DNA of 64,000 nt, taken from NCBI RefSeq assembly GCF_920987055.1, contig NZ_CAKLBX010000001.1:2900501-2964500 (forward strand). Reading direction: 5' to 3'. Every line of letters starts with the position of its first letter. The stretch's first letter is position 1. This stretch comes from Novosphingobium sp. CECT 9465 (lineage in GTDB: Bacteria > Pseudomonadota > Alphaproteobacteria > Sphingomonadales > Sphingomonadaceae). The notes under the pieces are model-generated. The model was not told the DNA's origin. It saw only the letters and a program-made list of their open reading frames with translations, and did no database searches. The position numbers and the translations under genes were made by a program. Positions 16,678 to 25,845 of this stretch are shown in pieces.

Positions 16678-17997
16678 TCAAAGTCGCGGCGCTCCATCGA
16701 CATAGTCTTCAAAGGCGTAGTCGTTGAGAAACTGGCGGCGCCACAGGTAGCCGCGATCGACCTCGCTCAGTTCGGCTTCATCGCAAATGGCACTCCACAA
16801 TCCGGTGATCGTCGTGATCTGATTGTCGATCAAATCTCGGGCGTCCCGGTCGCTCAGCAGGAAATTCGGTGCCGAAAGGCGGCAGGTTTCCAGAAGGCTC
16901 CGCTTGTCCTCGCCGTTCACCAGCATCGCCTGATTGGCCTCCCGGCCGTTACGCGGCTGCGGGCATATGTCGTAGGCCTGGGTAAGCGTGAGAAGGGCGC
17001 CATCCCAGAACGCCGCATGGTTGCGGGCATGGTCGTCCGTATTGCCCGTCAGCACATTGAAGACCAACCGGCCGAACAGTTCACGCAGTGTCGCTTGCGG
17101 ATCGGTGAAGCGCGCGCGCACCATTTCGGCCAGATCAACGTAGCTCGCATAGCGAGCCTGCATTTCGCTTAGACCAAACATCGTCAGAGCCGAGACCATT
17201 GCGCGGCGCGTCCAAGCAGTTCCGTTCCAGTCACGGTCGAACCGGCGCACCAGAAGCACATCCTTGCCGCTGGCCTTGGCAAGCCGGACAGGTGCGACGT
17301 TCAGCCCCGCTTCTGCTGCCAGGCGCATGGCAACGAACTCCGCCTTGACGACTGACATGGTGTCGTTGGTCGCCGAAAATTTGGCGATGAACTTGTCCGC
17401 GCCGTCCTGGATCAAGGCTTTGGGGCGTGCGCCGCCGATGGAACTGCCATGGAACAGCGCCTTTTCGAGAGCCGGGGGAATGGGTTCGCCCCGCTCCACC
17501 CGTTCGGCCGCTTCCAGAAGCTCCTCAAGCGTCGCATTTTCCTGTTCGCGCGGTTGAAATCTATCCGCTGACGTCTGGAAATCGAGCGCACCGATGCGGT
17601 CGGAACCAGAATTGAGCATGAATGTCAGTTCGCCGAAATCGACGTTGTGCGCTGCCTCACCGCGCAGACCCGTCAGCCGATTGATGATGACCCGGCGCCC
17701 CCATGCGTCAGGCGCGCCGTCCCTCAGGCACCCGGCCATTTCAAGCGGGGCGTCGGGCGCTATCCTGCCGCGCTGGAGAGGTAATTCGGGCGCATAGATG
17801 GGTATGGCGTCAGCCCGCTCCAGATAGGAACGACCATAGTTGAAGGCATAAAGGCCGCCCTCCAGCTCGATCCGACCGGCGATGACGGGCTCGAGCGCGC
17901 CAGGCAGCCATATCCACACGAAAGCTTCGGTGGCTGGTGGGACAGGACCTTGGGCGGCACCAACTGCCGCAGCGGGCTGATGTCGGTCAGAAGTCAT
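16678..17997 (-). CDS. hipA: HipA-family toxin kinase
   Basis: A 439-residue serine/threonine kinase-fold toxin; classical HipA phosphorylates glutamyl-tRNA synthetase and causes growth arrest. The N-terminal subdomain (WLPGALEPVIAGRIE...YLERADAIPIYAPELP) is followed by a SSIGGARPKALIQDG loop (about residue 205) and the catalytic-loop motif NTDDHARNHAAFW near residue 315. DICPQPRNG is the activation-segment part. Its start overlaps the end of hipB by 11 bases, as in other hip operons. Confidence 0.88.
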   Translation of the reverse strand: MTSDRHQPAAAVGAAQGPVPPATEAFVWIWLPGALEPVIAGRIELEGGLYAFNYGRSYLERADAIPIYAPELPLQRGRIAPDAPLEMAGCLRDGAPDAWGRRVIINRLTGLRGEAAHNVDFGELTFMLNSGSDRIGALDFQTSADRFQPREQENATLEELLEAAERVERGEPIPPALEKALFHGSSIGGARPKALIQDGADKFIAKFSATNDTMSVVKAEFVAMRLAAEAGLNVAPVRLAKASGKDVLLVRRFDRDWNGTAWTRRAMVSALTMFGLSEMQARYASYVDLAEMVRARFTDPQATLRELFGRLVFNVLTGNTDDHARNHAAFWDGALLTLTQAYDICPQPRNGREANQAMLVNGEDKRSLLETCRLSAPNFLLSDRDARDLIDNQITTITGLWSAICDEAELSEVDRGYLWRRQFLNDYAFEDYVDGAPRL

Positions 17998-18322
17998 CCT
18001 TCACCTCCGAGCGCGGACGCCGCACTGACTGGGGAAGGAGCGCCAACTTGTCGTTGATCCGCGAAATTTCCGGAGCAAGCCGCGAAGGCTCGTCGACGAA
18101 TAACGGCACGCCCACGAGTGTCGCAGCCTCGAACACCAGCCCGATTTCCACCTTGGCGTGACCCTTCTCGATCAATTGCAGCGTGCTGCGCGCAATGCCG
18201 ACCCGGGCCGCGAGGTCCGCTTCCGACATTTTGCGCTGCTTGCGTGCGAGACGAATGAGCCCTCCCATCATGGTCAGCGCTTCGCGCGTCACGCGCGAGT
18301 AAGTGCGGGGATGCTCGTTCAT
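17987..18322 (-). CDS. hipB: HipB-like antitoxin, XRE-type HTH
   Basis: A 111-residue DNA-binding antitoxin. The start at 18322 (MNEHPRTYSRVTREAL) is supported by a GAGG ribosome site 5 bases upstream; an ATG at 18352 would add ten residues. The helix-turn-helix lies at about residues 35-75 (MSEADLAARVGIARSTLQLIEKG). HipB proteins neutralise HipA and repress their own promoter. Repeated CGGTCA elements in the upstream gap are candidate binding sites. Confidence 0.85.
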   Translation of the reverse strand: MNEHPRTYSRVTREALTMMGGLIRLARKQRKMSEADLAARVGIARSTLQLIEKGHAKVEIGLVFEAATLVGVPLFVDEPSRLAPEISRINDKLALLPQSVRRPRSEVKDDF

Positions 18323-18337
18323 ATGAACCTCAATGCC

Positions 18338-18465
18338 GGTTATGGCGGTCATGAAATGGCTTCTCGACCGCGATAACGGTCAATATCATGGAGAAAGTTA
18401 AAAATCAATGGAATGACCGCGACGGCGGGCACCAGCGCCATTCATGCAGGTTATATCGGTCATTT
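18338..18465. promoter_or_regulatory. Repeated CGGTCAT-type elements upstream of hipB, candidate operator
   Basis: Similar boxes occur at 18338-18353 (GGTTATGGCGGTCATG), 18371-18390 (ATAACGGTCAATATCATG) and 18449-18465 (GGTTATATCGGTCATTT), plus an inverted ATGACCGC at 18413-18420. They lie between divergent hipB and trbB. Binding by HipB is inferred from position only. The rest of the gap to trbB holds no gene and would carry the trb promoter. Confidence 0.4.
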
Positions 18466-18691
18466 CTGCAAACCCGCCATGATTCGACCAGTTCCTGCGA
18501 CCATCGGCCTAGAAGAGGAGAGAACCTGGGCTCTCGCCGTGCACGAACACCCCGGAACTCCGCCGTTTTCCTGTATTTGCACCCCACAGTACTACTACGA
18601 CCGAAAGCTGTTGAACCGGCCCAATTTCTGGCTCTCTTAATCATCCTCAAGCCGGGGAGCGCCTGTTCTCCCCGACGAAAACGGGGACCCG

Positions 18692-19678
18692 ATGGCGGCT
18701 TCACATCACAATTCGGAAAGATCGGCACGAGGCGCGCGCATGCTGCGCACCGCGCTCGGCCCCGCCATTGCCCGCCTGCTGGAAGACCCTTGTGTCGTTG
18801 AGGTGATGCTCAATCCAGACGGGCGGCTGTGGATCGATCGCCTCTCTGAAGGCCTGTCCGATACCGGCGAGCGCCTCTCAGCCGCCGATGGCGAGCGCAT
18901 CATTCGTCTGGTCGCGCACCATGTCGGCGTCGAGGTGCACACCGGCGCACCGCGCGTATCAGCAGAACTTCCCGAAACGGGGGAGCGGTTCGAGGGGCTG
19001 CTCCCGCCTGTCGTCGCGGCGCCTGCCTTCGCCATTCGCAAGCCCGCCGTCGCGGTCTTCACCCTCGAGGATTATGTCGCTGCGGGGATCATGGCTGAAG
19101 GCCAGGCCGAAGCGCTTCGGGTCGGTGTTGCGACCCGTGCCAACATCCTCGTCGCTGGCGGCACCTCAACCGGCAAGACGACGCTCACGAACGCACTTCT
19201 GGCCGAAGTCGCGAAAACCGAAGATCGCGTCGTCATCATCGAGGACACGCGCGAGCTGCAATGCACCGCGCCCAACCTCGTTGCCATGCGAACCAAGGAT
19301 GGCGTCGCATCGCTCTCCGAACTGGTCCGCTCGTCGCTGCGCCTGCGCCCGGACCGCATTCCAATCGGCGAGGTGCGCGGAAGCGAAGCCCTTGATCTCC
19401 TCAAGGCATGGGGCACCGGCCATCCCGGCGGAATCGGCACGATCCATGCCAGCAGCGCCATCGGCGCGCTGCGACGGATGGAGCAACTCATCCAGGAAGC
19501 CGTCGTCACCGTGCCCCGCGCGCTGATCGCCGAAACCATCGATCTCATCGCCGTCCTCGCTGGGCGCGGCACCTCTCGCCGCCTCGTCGAACTCGCTCGC
19601 GTCGAAGGCCTCGGTCCGGACGGGGACTACTCCGTCAGCCCCATCATCCCTCAGCCCGCACAAGGAGCTTGCCAATGA
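18692..19678 (+). CDS. trbB: TrbB, VirB11-type conjugation ATPase
   Basis: A 328-residue hexameric secretion ATPase on the inner face of the membrane that powers channel assembly and DNA transfer. Walker A is [10 protein letters not shown] (residues 155-164). [12 protein letters not shown] is the Asp box, [12 protein letters not shown]alker B and [13 protein letters not shown] the His box. It is the first gene of the trb operon; GGGGACC precedes the ATG. The stop overlaps the trbC start by 4 bases. Confidence 0.95.
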   Translation: MAASHHNSERSARGARMLRTALGPAIARLLEDPCVVEVMLNPDGRLWIDRLSEGLSDTGERLSAADGERIIRLVAHHVGVEVHTGAPRVSAELPETGERFEGLLPPVVAAPAFAIRKPAVAVFTLEDYVAAGIMAEGQAEALRVGVATRANILVAGGTSTGKTTLTNALLAEVAKTEDRVVIIEDTRELQCTAPNLVAMRTKDGVASLSELVRSSLRLRPDRIPIGEVRGSEALDLLKAWGTGHPGGIGTIHASSAIGALRRMEQLIQEAVVTVPRALIAETIDLIAVLAGRGTSRRLVELARVEGLGPDGDYSVSPIIPQPAQGACQ

Positions 19679-20007
19679 ACCTGCCTGTCCGCCGTCCCAC
19701 TCACCGTCTGGCAACAGCCATGTCCGCGGTGATCATCACCGCCATGATGGCGCCCGCAGCCCACGCCTCAGGCTCCTCCATGCCGTGGGAAGCCCCGCTG
19801 CAATCCATCCTCCAGTCGATCGAAGGCCCAGTCGCCAAGATCATCGCGGTGATCATCATCATCACCACCGGCCTGACACTGGCGTTTGGCGACACCTCGG
19901 GCGGTTTCCGCCGCCTGATCCAGATCGTCTTCGGCCTCTCGATTGCCTTTGCCGCATCGAGCTTCTTCCTGTCGTTCTTCTCGTTTGGCGGCGGGGCGCT
20001 CGTCTGA
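19675..20007 (+). CDS. trbC: TrbC, VirB2-like pilin
   Basis: A 110-residue pilin precursor. The ATG overlaps the trbB TGA. A signal peptide (residues 1-31, ending AAHASG) is followed by a mature part with two hydrophobic helices (IIAVIIIITTGLTLAFG and LIQIVFGLSIAFAASSFFLSF) separated by a short polar loop. In RP4 and Ti systems the mature TrbC is cyclised to build the conjugative pilus. The stop overlaps the trbD start. Confidence 0.92.
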   Translation: MNLPVRRPTHRLATAMSAVIITAMMAPAAHASGSSMPWEAPLQSILQSIEGPVAKIIAVIIIITTGLTLAFGDTSGGFRRLIQIVFGLSIAFAASSFFLSFFSFGGGALV

Positions 20008-20288
20008 TGATCGGCAATGCCGATCAGGGCGGCGAGATCGCGGGCTATACCGTCCCGGTTCATCGGGCGCTGACCGAGCAGATCCTGCTCGGCGGCGCTC
20101 CGCGCGGCCTCGCCATCCTGAACGGCACGCTTGCCGGCGCAATCGGCCTTGGCCTGCGCCTTTGGCTCATTGGCATAGGCGTCTGGGCCATCGGCCACGT
20201 GATTGCCGTCTGGGCTGCCAAACGTGATCCGCTCTTCGTCGATGTGGTGCGCCGTCATCTGCGCATCCCCGGTCATCTTTCCGTCTGA
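20007..20288 (+). CDS. trbD: TrbD, VirB3-like membrane protein
   Basis: A 93-residue inner-membrane protein that works with TrbE. The start ATG shares one base with the trbC stop. The N-terminal motif YTVPVHRALTEQILLGGAPR is typical of TrbD; one to two hydrophobic segments follow (LAGAIGLGLRLWLIGIGVWAIGHVIAVW). Position between trbC and trbE matches all known trb operons. Confidence 0.92.
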   Translation: MIGNADQGGEIAGYTVPVHRALTEQILLGGAPRGLAILNGTLAGAIGLGLRLWLIGIGVWAIGHVIAVWAAKRDPLFVDVVRRHLRIPGHLSV

Positions 20289-20298
20289 GGGGGCTACC

Positions 20299-22737
20299 GT
20301 GTTCAACCTGGCCGAATACCGCAACCGAAACAGCCGGCTCGCCGACTTTCTGCCATGGGCGGCGCTGGTCGGCGAAGGCATCGTCCTCAACAAGGACGGC
20401 AGCTTCCAGAGGACTGCGCAGTTCCGGGGACCGGATCTCGATTCCGCAGTCCCCGCCGAACTCGTCGCCGTGGCCGGACGGCTCAACAACGCCTTCCGGC
20501 GCCTCGGATCAGGCTGGGCGATCTTTGTCGAAGCCCACCGGCATGCCGCCGCACACTATCCCGGCTGCCGGTTCCCCGACGCAGCCTCAGCGCTGGTCGA
20601 TGCCGAGCGCAAAGCCGATTTCGAAGAAGCCGGGGCGCACTTCGAGTCCGCCTACTACCTCACCATCTGTTATCTGCCGCCCGCCGAGGATGCCTCCCGC
20701 GCGGAAAGTTGGCTCTACGAGGGCAGGGAACACGGCGGTGCCGACCCCGCCGAAGTCCTGAGCGGCTTTGCCGATCGCACCGACCGCATCTTGCGCTTGA
20801 TCGAAGCCTTCATGCCCGAATGCCACTGGCTCGGGGATGCCGAGACGCTGACCTATCTGCACGCTTGCGTATCCACCCGGCGGCACCGTGTCCGCGTACC
20901 GGAAACGCCGATGTATCTCGATGCGCTCTTGGCCGATCAGCCGCTGACCGGCGGCCTCGAACCGCGCCTCGGCGCATCGCATCTGCGCGTTCTCACCATC
21001 ACCGGTTTTCCGACGGCGACCACGCCGGGCCTGCTCGATGAGCTCAACCGCCTGGCCTTTCCCTACCGCTGGTCAACGCGCGCGATCCTGCTCGACAAGA
21101 CCGACGCAACCAAACTGCTGACCAAGATCAGGCGGCAATGGTTCGCCAAGCGCAAGAGCGTCGCTGCAATCCTGAAAGAGGTTATGACGAACGAGGCCTC
21201 GATCCTCGTCGACACAGACGCTTCCAATAAAGCAGCCGACGCCGATCTCGCGCTTCAGGAACTCGGCGCAGACTATGCCGGCATGGCCTACGTCACGGCG
21301 ACCGTCACGGTCTGGGACGCAGATCCCCGTACCGCCGATGAAAAGCTCCGGCTCGTCGAGAAGGTCATCCAGGGCCGCGATTTCACGGCCACACCCGAGA
21401 CCATCAATGCGGTCGATGCCTGGCTCGGCTCTCTGCCGGGGCATCTCTATGCCAATGTCCGGCAGCCGCCCATCAGCACTTTGAACCTCGCCCACATGAT
21501 ACCCTTGTCAGCGGTGTGGGCGGGGCCGGAACGGGACGAGCATTTTGCAGCGCCCCCACTGCTCTTCGGCAAGACCGAAGGCTCGACCCCGTTCCGGTTT
21601 TCCCTTCATGTCGGCGATGTCGGGCACACGCTCGTGGTTGGTCCGACCGGCGCGGGCAAGTCCGTCCTGCTCGCCCTCATGGCGCTTCAGTTCCGGCGCT
21701 ACGCCGGTGCTCAAGTCTTTGCCTTCGATTTCGGTGGTTCGATCCGCGCGGCCGCGCTCGCCATGGGCGGTGATTGGCACGATCTTGGTGGCGGGCTCAC
21801 CGACGCCTCGGACACATCCGTCAACCTGCAACCACTCGCGCGCGTCGACGAGCTTGCCGAACGGGGCTGGGCCGCCGACTGGATCGGCGCGATCCTTGCG
21901 CGCGAAGGCGTGGCAATCACACCTGACGTGAAGGAATACATCTGGACGGCGATTACTTCTCTGGCCTCGGCGCCGGTCGAGGAACGGACCGTTACCGGAC
22001 TTGCCGTCCTGCTCCAGTCCAACGACCTCAAGCAGGCACTTCGGCCCTACTGCGTGGGCGGCGCTTATGGCCGCCTTCTCGATGCCGAGGCCGAATATCT
22101 CGGCAGCGCAACGGTACAAGCCTTCGAGACCGAGGGGCTCATCGGAACCGGCGCGGCTTCCGCTGTCCTGGCCTACCTGTTCCACCGGATCGAAGACCGC
22201 CTCGATGGGTCACCGACGCTGATCATCATCGATGAAGGCTGGCTGGCGCTCGATGACGAGGGGTTCGCCGGTCAGCTGCGCGAATGGCTCAAGACACTGC
22301 GCAAGAAGAACGCCAGCGTCGTCTTCGCCACCCAGTCGCTGTCCGACATCGACGGGTCGCCAATCGCGCCGGCCATCATCGAAAGCTGCCAGACCCGTCT
22401 GATGCTGCCCAACGAACGGGCGATCGAGCCCCAGATCACGGCCATCTATCGCCGTTTCGGGCTCAACGATCGCCAGATCGAGATCATCGCGCGCGCCGCT
22501 CCCAAGCGCGACTATTACTGCCAGTCCCGTCGTGGCAACCGGCTCTTCGAGCTGGGACTGTCCGATGTTGCACTGGCGCTCTGCGCAGCCTCGTCCAAAA
22601 CCGATCAGGCCGCCATTGCGAAGATCCTCAGCGAGCACGGGCGCGAAGCCTTCCTCCTTCAATGGCTTCGACACCGCGGGCTCGGCTGGGCCGCTGACCT
22701 CGTCCCCAACCTCACCAACCAGGATAAAGCCCCATGA
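20299..22737 (+). CDS. trbE: TrbE, VirB4-type conjugation ATPase
   Basis: An 812-residue ATPase, the largest energy unit of the mating channel. The GTG start at 20299 has a strong GAGGGGG site. Walker A is GPTGAGKS (residues 448-455) and Walker B LIIIDEGWLALDDE near residue 642. FATQSLSDID and CQTRLMLPNERA are further conserved VirB4 C-terminal motifs. It overlaps trbJ by 4 bases. Confidence 0.95.
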   Translation: MFNLAEYRNRNSRLADFLPWAALVGEGIVLNKDGSFQRTAQFRGPDLDSAVPAELVAVAGRLNNAFRRLGSGWAIFVEAHRHAAAHYPGCRFPDAASALVDAERKADFEEAGAHFESAYYLTICYLPPAEDASRAESWLYEGREHGGADPAEVLSGFADRTDRILRLIEAFMPECHWLGDAETLTYLHACVSTRRHRVRVPETPMYLDALLADQPLTGGLEPRLGASHLRVLTITGFPTATTPGLLDELNRLAFPYRWSTRAILLDKTDATKLLTKIRRQWFAKRKSVAAILKEVMTNEASILVDTDASNKAADADLALQELGADYAGMAYVTATVTVWDADPRTADEKLRLVEKVIQGRDFTATPETINAVDAWLGSLPGHLYANVRQPPISTLNLAHMIPLSAVWAGPERDEHFAAPPLLFGKTEGSTPFRFSLHVGDVGHTLVVGPTGAGKSVLLALMALQFRRYAGAQVFAFDFGGSIRAAALAMGGDWHDLGGGLTDASDTSVNLQPLARVDELAERGWAADWIGAILAREGVAITPDVKEYIWTAITSLASAPVEERTVTGLAVLLQSNDLKQALRPYCVGGAYGRLLDAEAEYLGSATVQAFETEGLIGTGAASAVLAYLFHRIEDRLDGSPTLIIIDEGWLALDDEGFAGQLREWLKTLRKKNASVVFATQSLSDIDGSPIAPAIIESCQTRLMLPNERAIEPQITAIYRRFGLNDRQIEIIARAAPKRDYYCQSRRGNRLFELGLSDVALALCAASSKTDQAAIAKILSEHGREAFLLQWLRHRGLGWAADLVPNLTNQDKAP

Positions 22738-23507
22738 AACTGCGCCGCTCGCGCAGCGTTCGGCTCATTGCCGCGCTGCTTGTCGCCCCTGTCGCCCTCA
22801 CGCCGATGCTGGCCGCGCCCGCTTATGCCCAATTCGGGTTTGGCGGGATCGTCTACGATCCGTCGAACTACGCACAGAACGTGCTGACGGCGGCGCGATC
22901 GCTCCAGCAGATCACCAATCAGATCACGTCGCTGCAAAATCAGGCGCAGTCGCTGATCAACCAGGCCCGCAATCTCGCGAGCCTGCCCTATTCCGCGCTC
23001 CAGCAGCTCCAGCAGTCGGTGCAGCGCACCCAATCGCTCCTGAGCCAGGCCCAGAACATCGCCTACGACGTGCAGTCGATCGATCGCGCCTTCCAGCTCA
23101 AATACGGCAGCACCGCCATGTCGGCGAGCGATACCCAGCTCATCACCGATGCACGCGCGCGCTGGCAGAATACCGTCGGCAGTTTGCAAGACGCGATGAA
23201 GGTGCAAGCTGGCGTGGTCGGCAATTTGGGCACCAACCGCTCCCAGATGTCCGCTCTCATCGGCCAGAGCCAGGGTGCAACCGGTGCCTTGCAGGCCGCA
23301 CAGGCCGGTAATCAGCTCCTCGCGCTTCAGGCTCAGCAGCTCGCCGATCTCACCGCCGTCGTTGCTGCCAACGGTCGGGCGCAGGCGCTCCAGTCAGCCG
23401 AACAGGCGGCCGCCGCTGCGCAAGGGCAGGAACAGCGCCGCCGGTTTCTGACCCCCGGCGCGGGCTACCAGCCCGGCAACGCCAAGATGTTCCAGCCCGG
23501 TAACTGA
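22734..23507 (+). CDS. trbJ: TrbJ, VirB5-like pilus-associated protein
   Basis: A 257-residue periplasmic protein with a signal peptide ending PAYAQ (about residue 32). The mature part is a Gln-rich helical bundle (QQITNQITSLQNQAQSLINQARNLASL). The N-terminal VYDPSNYAQNVLTAARSLQQI motif is typical of TrbJ. In conjugation it is thought to sit at the pilus tip or help assemble it. The start overlaps trbE (ATGA). Confidence 0.92.
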   Translation: MKLRRSRSVRLIAALLVAPVALTPMLAAPAYAQFGFGGIVYDPSNYAQNVLTAARSLQQITNQITSLQNQAQSLINQARNLASLPYSALQQLQQSVQRTQSLLSQAQNIAYDVQSIDRAFQLKYGSTAMSASDTQLITDARARWQNTVGSLQDAMKVQAGVVGNLGTNRSQMSALIGQSQGATGALQAAQAGNQLLALQAQQLADLTAVVAANGRAQALQSAEQAAAAAQGQEQRRRFLTPGAGYQPGNAKMFQPGN

Positions 23508-23516
23508 GGCCCGACG

Positions 23517-23813
23517 ATGGACGGCAAAACCCTCGCACGCATCGGCGCAGTCGCCTTCGTGGCGCTCGCGATCACGGCAACGGCGATCGATATGAACCGG
23601 AGCGACCCGATACCCGATTCGGCCCTATCGAAGCAGCCGTCCATCGTTCGGCATAATCCGCTTGATGAGCAGCTGACCCGTTGCTCGCAGTCAGGAGAAG
23701 TGGGAGCGAGCGATCCCCAATGCCTCAAGGCATGGGCCGACAACCGCCGCCGCTTTCTCGGCCAGCTTCCTGCGCCGGGCGAGGTCTCACCAGCCCGGCC
23801 GGAGGTCCGCTGA
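23517..23813 (+). CDS. trbK-alt: TrbK-alt, putative entry-exclusion protein
   Basis: A 98-residue protein with one N-terminal membrane anchor (IGAVAFVALAITATAIDM) and a short periplasmic part. The motif LTRCSQSGEVGASDPQCLKAWADNRRRFL with two Cys is typical of the TrbK-alt family in alphaproteobacterial trb operons. Entry exclusion (blocking repeat transfer from cells with the same element) is a family assumption, not shown. It ends 2 bases before trbL. Confidence 0.85.
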   Translation: MDGKTLARIGAVAFVALAITATAIDMNRSDPIPDSALSKQPSIVRHNPLDEQLTRCSQSGEVGASDPQCLKAWADNRRRFLGQLPAPGEVSPARPEVR

Positions 23814-23815
23814 CC

Positions 23816-25153
23816 ATGGGCGGCACAGGCGTCATCGACCATTTTCTCGAGGTCTTCACCCGCTACATCGATGGGGGCTTCGGCCTTCTGCACGGCGAGG
23901 TGGCGTTCATTGCCACGACGCTGGTCGTCATCGACGTCACGCTCGCCGCGCTCTTCTGGTCATGGGGCACCGACGACGACATCATGGCTCGCCTCATCAA
24001 GAAGACGCTGTTCGTGGGCATGTTCGCCTACATCATCGGCAACTGGAACAATCTTGCCCGCATCGTCTTCGAGAGCTTTGCCGGCCTCGGCCTGAAAGCG
24101 AGCGGAACTGGGTTCAGCACCGCTGATCTCCTGCGCCCGGGCAAAGTCGCGCAGACCGGCCTCGATGCCGGTCGCCCGCTGCTCGACTCCATCTCCAATC
24201 TGATGGGCTACTGGTCCTTCTTCGAAAACTTCATCCAGATCGCCTGCATGCTCTTCGCCTGGGTGCTCGTGCTGCTCGCCTTCTTCGTGCTCGCCGTCCA
24301 GCTGTTCGTCACCCTGATCGAGTTCAAACTGACCACGCTCGCAGGCTTCGTGCTCATTCCCTTCGGACTCTTCGGCAAAAGCGCCTTCATGGCCGAACGT
24401 GTGCTCGGCAACGTCATTTCGTCAGGCATCAAGGTCCTCGTCCTCGCCGTTATCATCGGCATCGGCTCGACGCTCTTTTCGGAATTCACCGCAGGCTTTG
24501 GCGGCGCGACGCCATCGATCGACGATGCCATGGCGATCGTCCTGGCCGCACTGTCGCTGCTTGGCCTCGGTATCTTCGGGCCGGGCATCGCCAACGGCAT
24601 CGTCTCGGGCGGTCCACAGCTTGGCGCAGGCGCCGCCGTGGGCACCGGGCTTGCAGCCGGCGGCGTGGCCGTCGCCGGTGCGGCCGCCGCCGGCGCCATC
24701 GCCTCGGGCGGGGCATCACTGGCCGCCGGCACGGCCGCCGCCGCTCGTGGCGGCGCAACCCTCGCAGGCGGCGCATCGACAGCCTACAGTCTGGGAGCCG
24801 CAGGACAGTCGGGCATGACCGGCGTGGCGTCGGGCGTGGGCAATGTCGCCAGCACTGGCGCGCAAGCTGCCGTCTCTCCCCTCAAGCGCGCGGCCTCGAA
24901 GGCGGCCGATAGCCTCAGGTCCAGCTATCAATCCGGCGCCAATGCGGCTGCCGAGATCGCTGGCGGCACTTCTGAAGCCGAGGCTCCTGGCGGCGCCGCG
25001 CCGCCGGCAACTGCCGAAGGCCAGCCCGATTGGGCCAAGCGCATGAAGCGCAATCAGCAGCTCTCCCAAGGTGTCCAGGTCGCCGCGCACGCCGTCAAAT
25101 CAGGCGACAGCCATGGCGGCGGCACGTCCATCAACCTTTCCGAAAGCGACTGA
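23816..25153 (+). CDS. trbL: TrbL, VirB6-like polytopic channel protein
   Basis: A 445-residue inner-membrane protein. The start at 23816 (MGGTGVIDHFLEVFTRYI) immediately follows trbK-alt. Six or so membrane segments fill residues 30-260, including the conserved LKLTT-like region FKLTTLAGFVLIPFGLF. The C-terminal third is a long Ala/Gly-rich, poorly structured tail (residues 265-445), common in TrbL. It forms part of the DNA path across the inner membrane. Confidence 0.93.
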   Translation: MGGTGVIDHFLEVFTRYIDGGFGLLHGEVAFIATTLVVIDVTLAALFWSWGTDDDIMARLIKKTLFVGMFAYIIGNWNNLARIVFESFAGLGLKASGTGFSTADLLRPGKVAQTGLDAGRPLLDSISNLMGYWSFFENFIQIACMLFAWVLVLLAFFVLAVQLFVTLIEFKLTTLAGFVLIPFGLFGKSAFMAERVLGNVISSGIKVLVLAVIIGIGSTLFSEFTAGFGGATPSIDDAMAIVLAALSLLGLGIFGPGIANGIVSGGPQLGAGAAVGTGLAAGGVAVAGAAAAGAIASGGASLAAGTAAAARGGATLAGGASTAYSLGAAGQSGMTGVASGVGNVASTGAQAAVSPLKRAASKAADSLRSSYQSGANAAAEIAGGTSEAEAPGGAAPPATAEGQPDWAKRMKRNQQLSQGVQVAAHAVKSGDSHGGGTSINLSESD

Positions 25154-25155
25154 CC

Positions 25156-25845
25156 ATGAGCCTCTTCAAACGACCCTCGACCCATTACGGCAAATCGCCT
25201 GAGCCCGAGACACCCTACCAGCGCGCCGGCCAAATCTGGGATGACCGCATAGGCTCCGCCCGCGTTCAGGCGCATGGCTGGCGGCTGATGGCATTCGGCT
25301 CGCTCGCGCTGTCAGCAGGCCTCTCCGCAGCGCTGATCTGGCAGACCGCCAGCGGCTCTATCGTGCCCTGGGTGGTGCAGGTAGACCATCTGGGCCAGGC
25401 GCAAGCGGTCGCTCCAGCTACTGCCGACTATCAGCCGTCCGATCCCCAGATCGCCTTCTACCTCGCTCGCTTCATCGAGCAGGTCCGCAGCATCCCGGCA
25501 GACCCCATCATCGTGCGCCAGAACTGGCTGCGCGCCTACGACTTCACGACACAAGCCGGAGCACTCGCCTTGGGCGACTATGCCCGCGCCAACGATCCGT
25601 TCGCGAAGGTCGGCAAGACGCAAGTGGCGATCGACGTCTCCAGCGTGATCCGCGCATCGCCGACCTCGTTCCGCGTGGCATGGGTCCAGCGCACTTATCA
25701 GGACGGAGCGCTCGCCGCGACTGAGCGCTGGACCGCCATCCTCACCATCGCCGTGCAACCGCCCCGCGATCCCGAGAAACTCCGGGCCAATCCGCTCGGC
25801 ATCTACGTCAACGCCATCAATTGGTCGAAGGAGCTTGGACAATGA
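25156..25845 (+). CDS. trbF: TrbF, VirB8-like protein
   Basis: A 229-residue bitopic inner-membrane protein. The N-terminal motif YQRAGQIWDDRIGSARVQAHGWR and one membrane segment (about residues 36-57) precede a VirB8/NTF2-like periplasmic domain with FRVAWVQRTYQDGALAATERWTAILTI. It is a nucleation subunit of the channel. The stop overlaps the trbG start by 4 bases. Confidence 0.93.
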   Translation: MSLFKRPSTHYGKSPEPETPYQRAGQIWDDRIGSARVQAHGWRLMAFGSLALSAGLSAALIWQTASGSIVPWVVQVDHLGQAQAVAPATADYQPSDPQIAFYLARFIEQVRSIPADPIIVRQNWLRAYDFTTQAGALALGDYARANDPFAKVGKTQVAIDVSSVIRASPTSFRVAWVQRTYQDGALAATERWTAILTIAVQPPRDPEKLRANPLGIYVNAINWSKELGQ

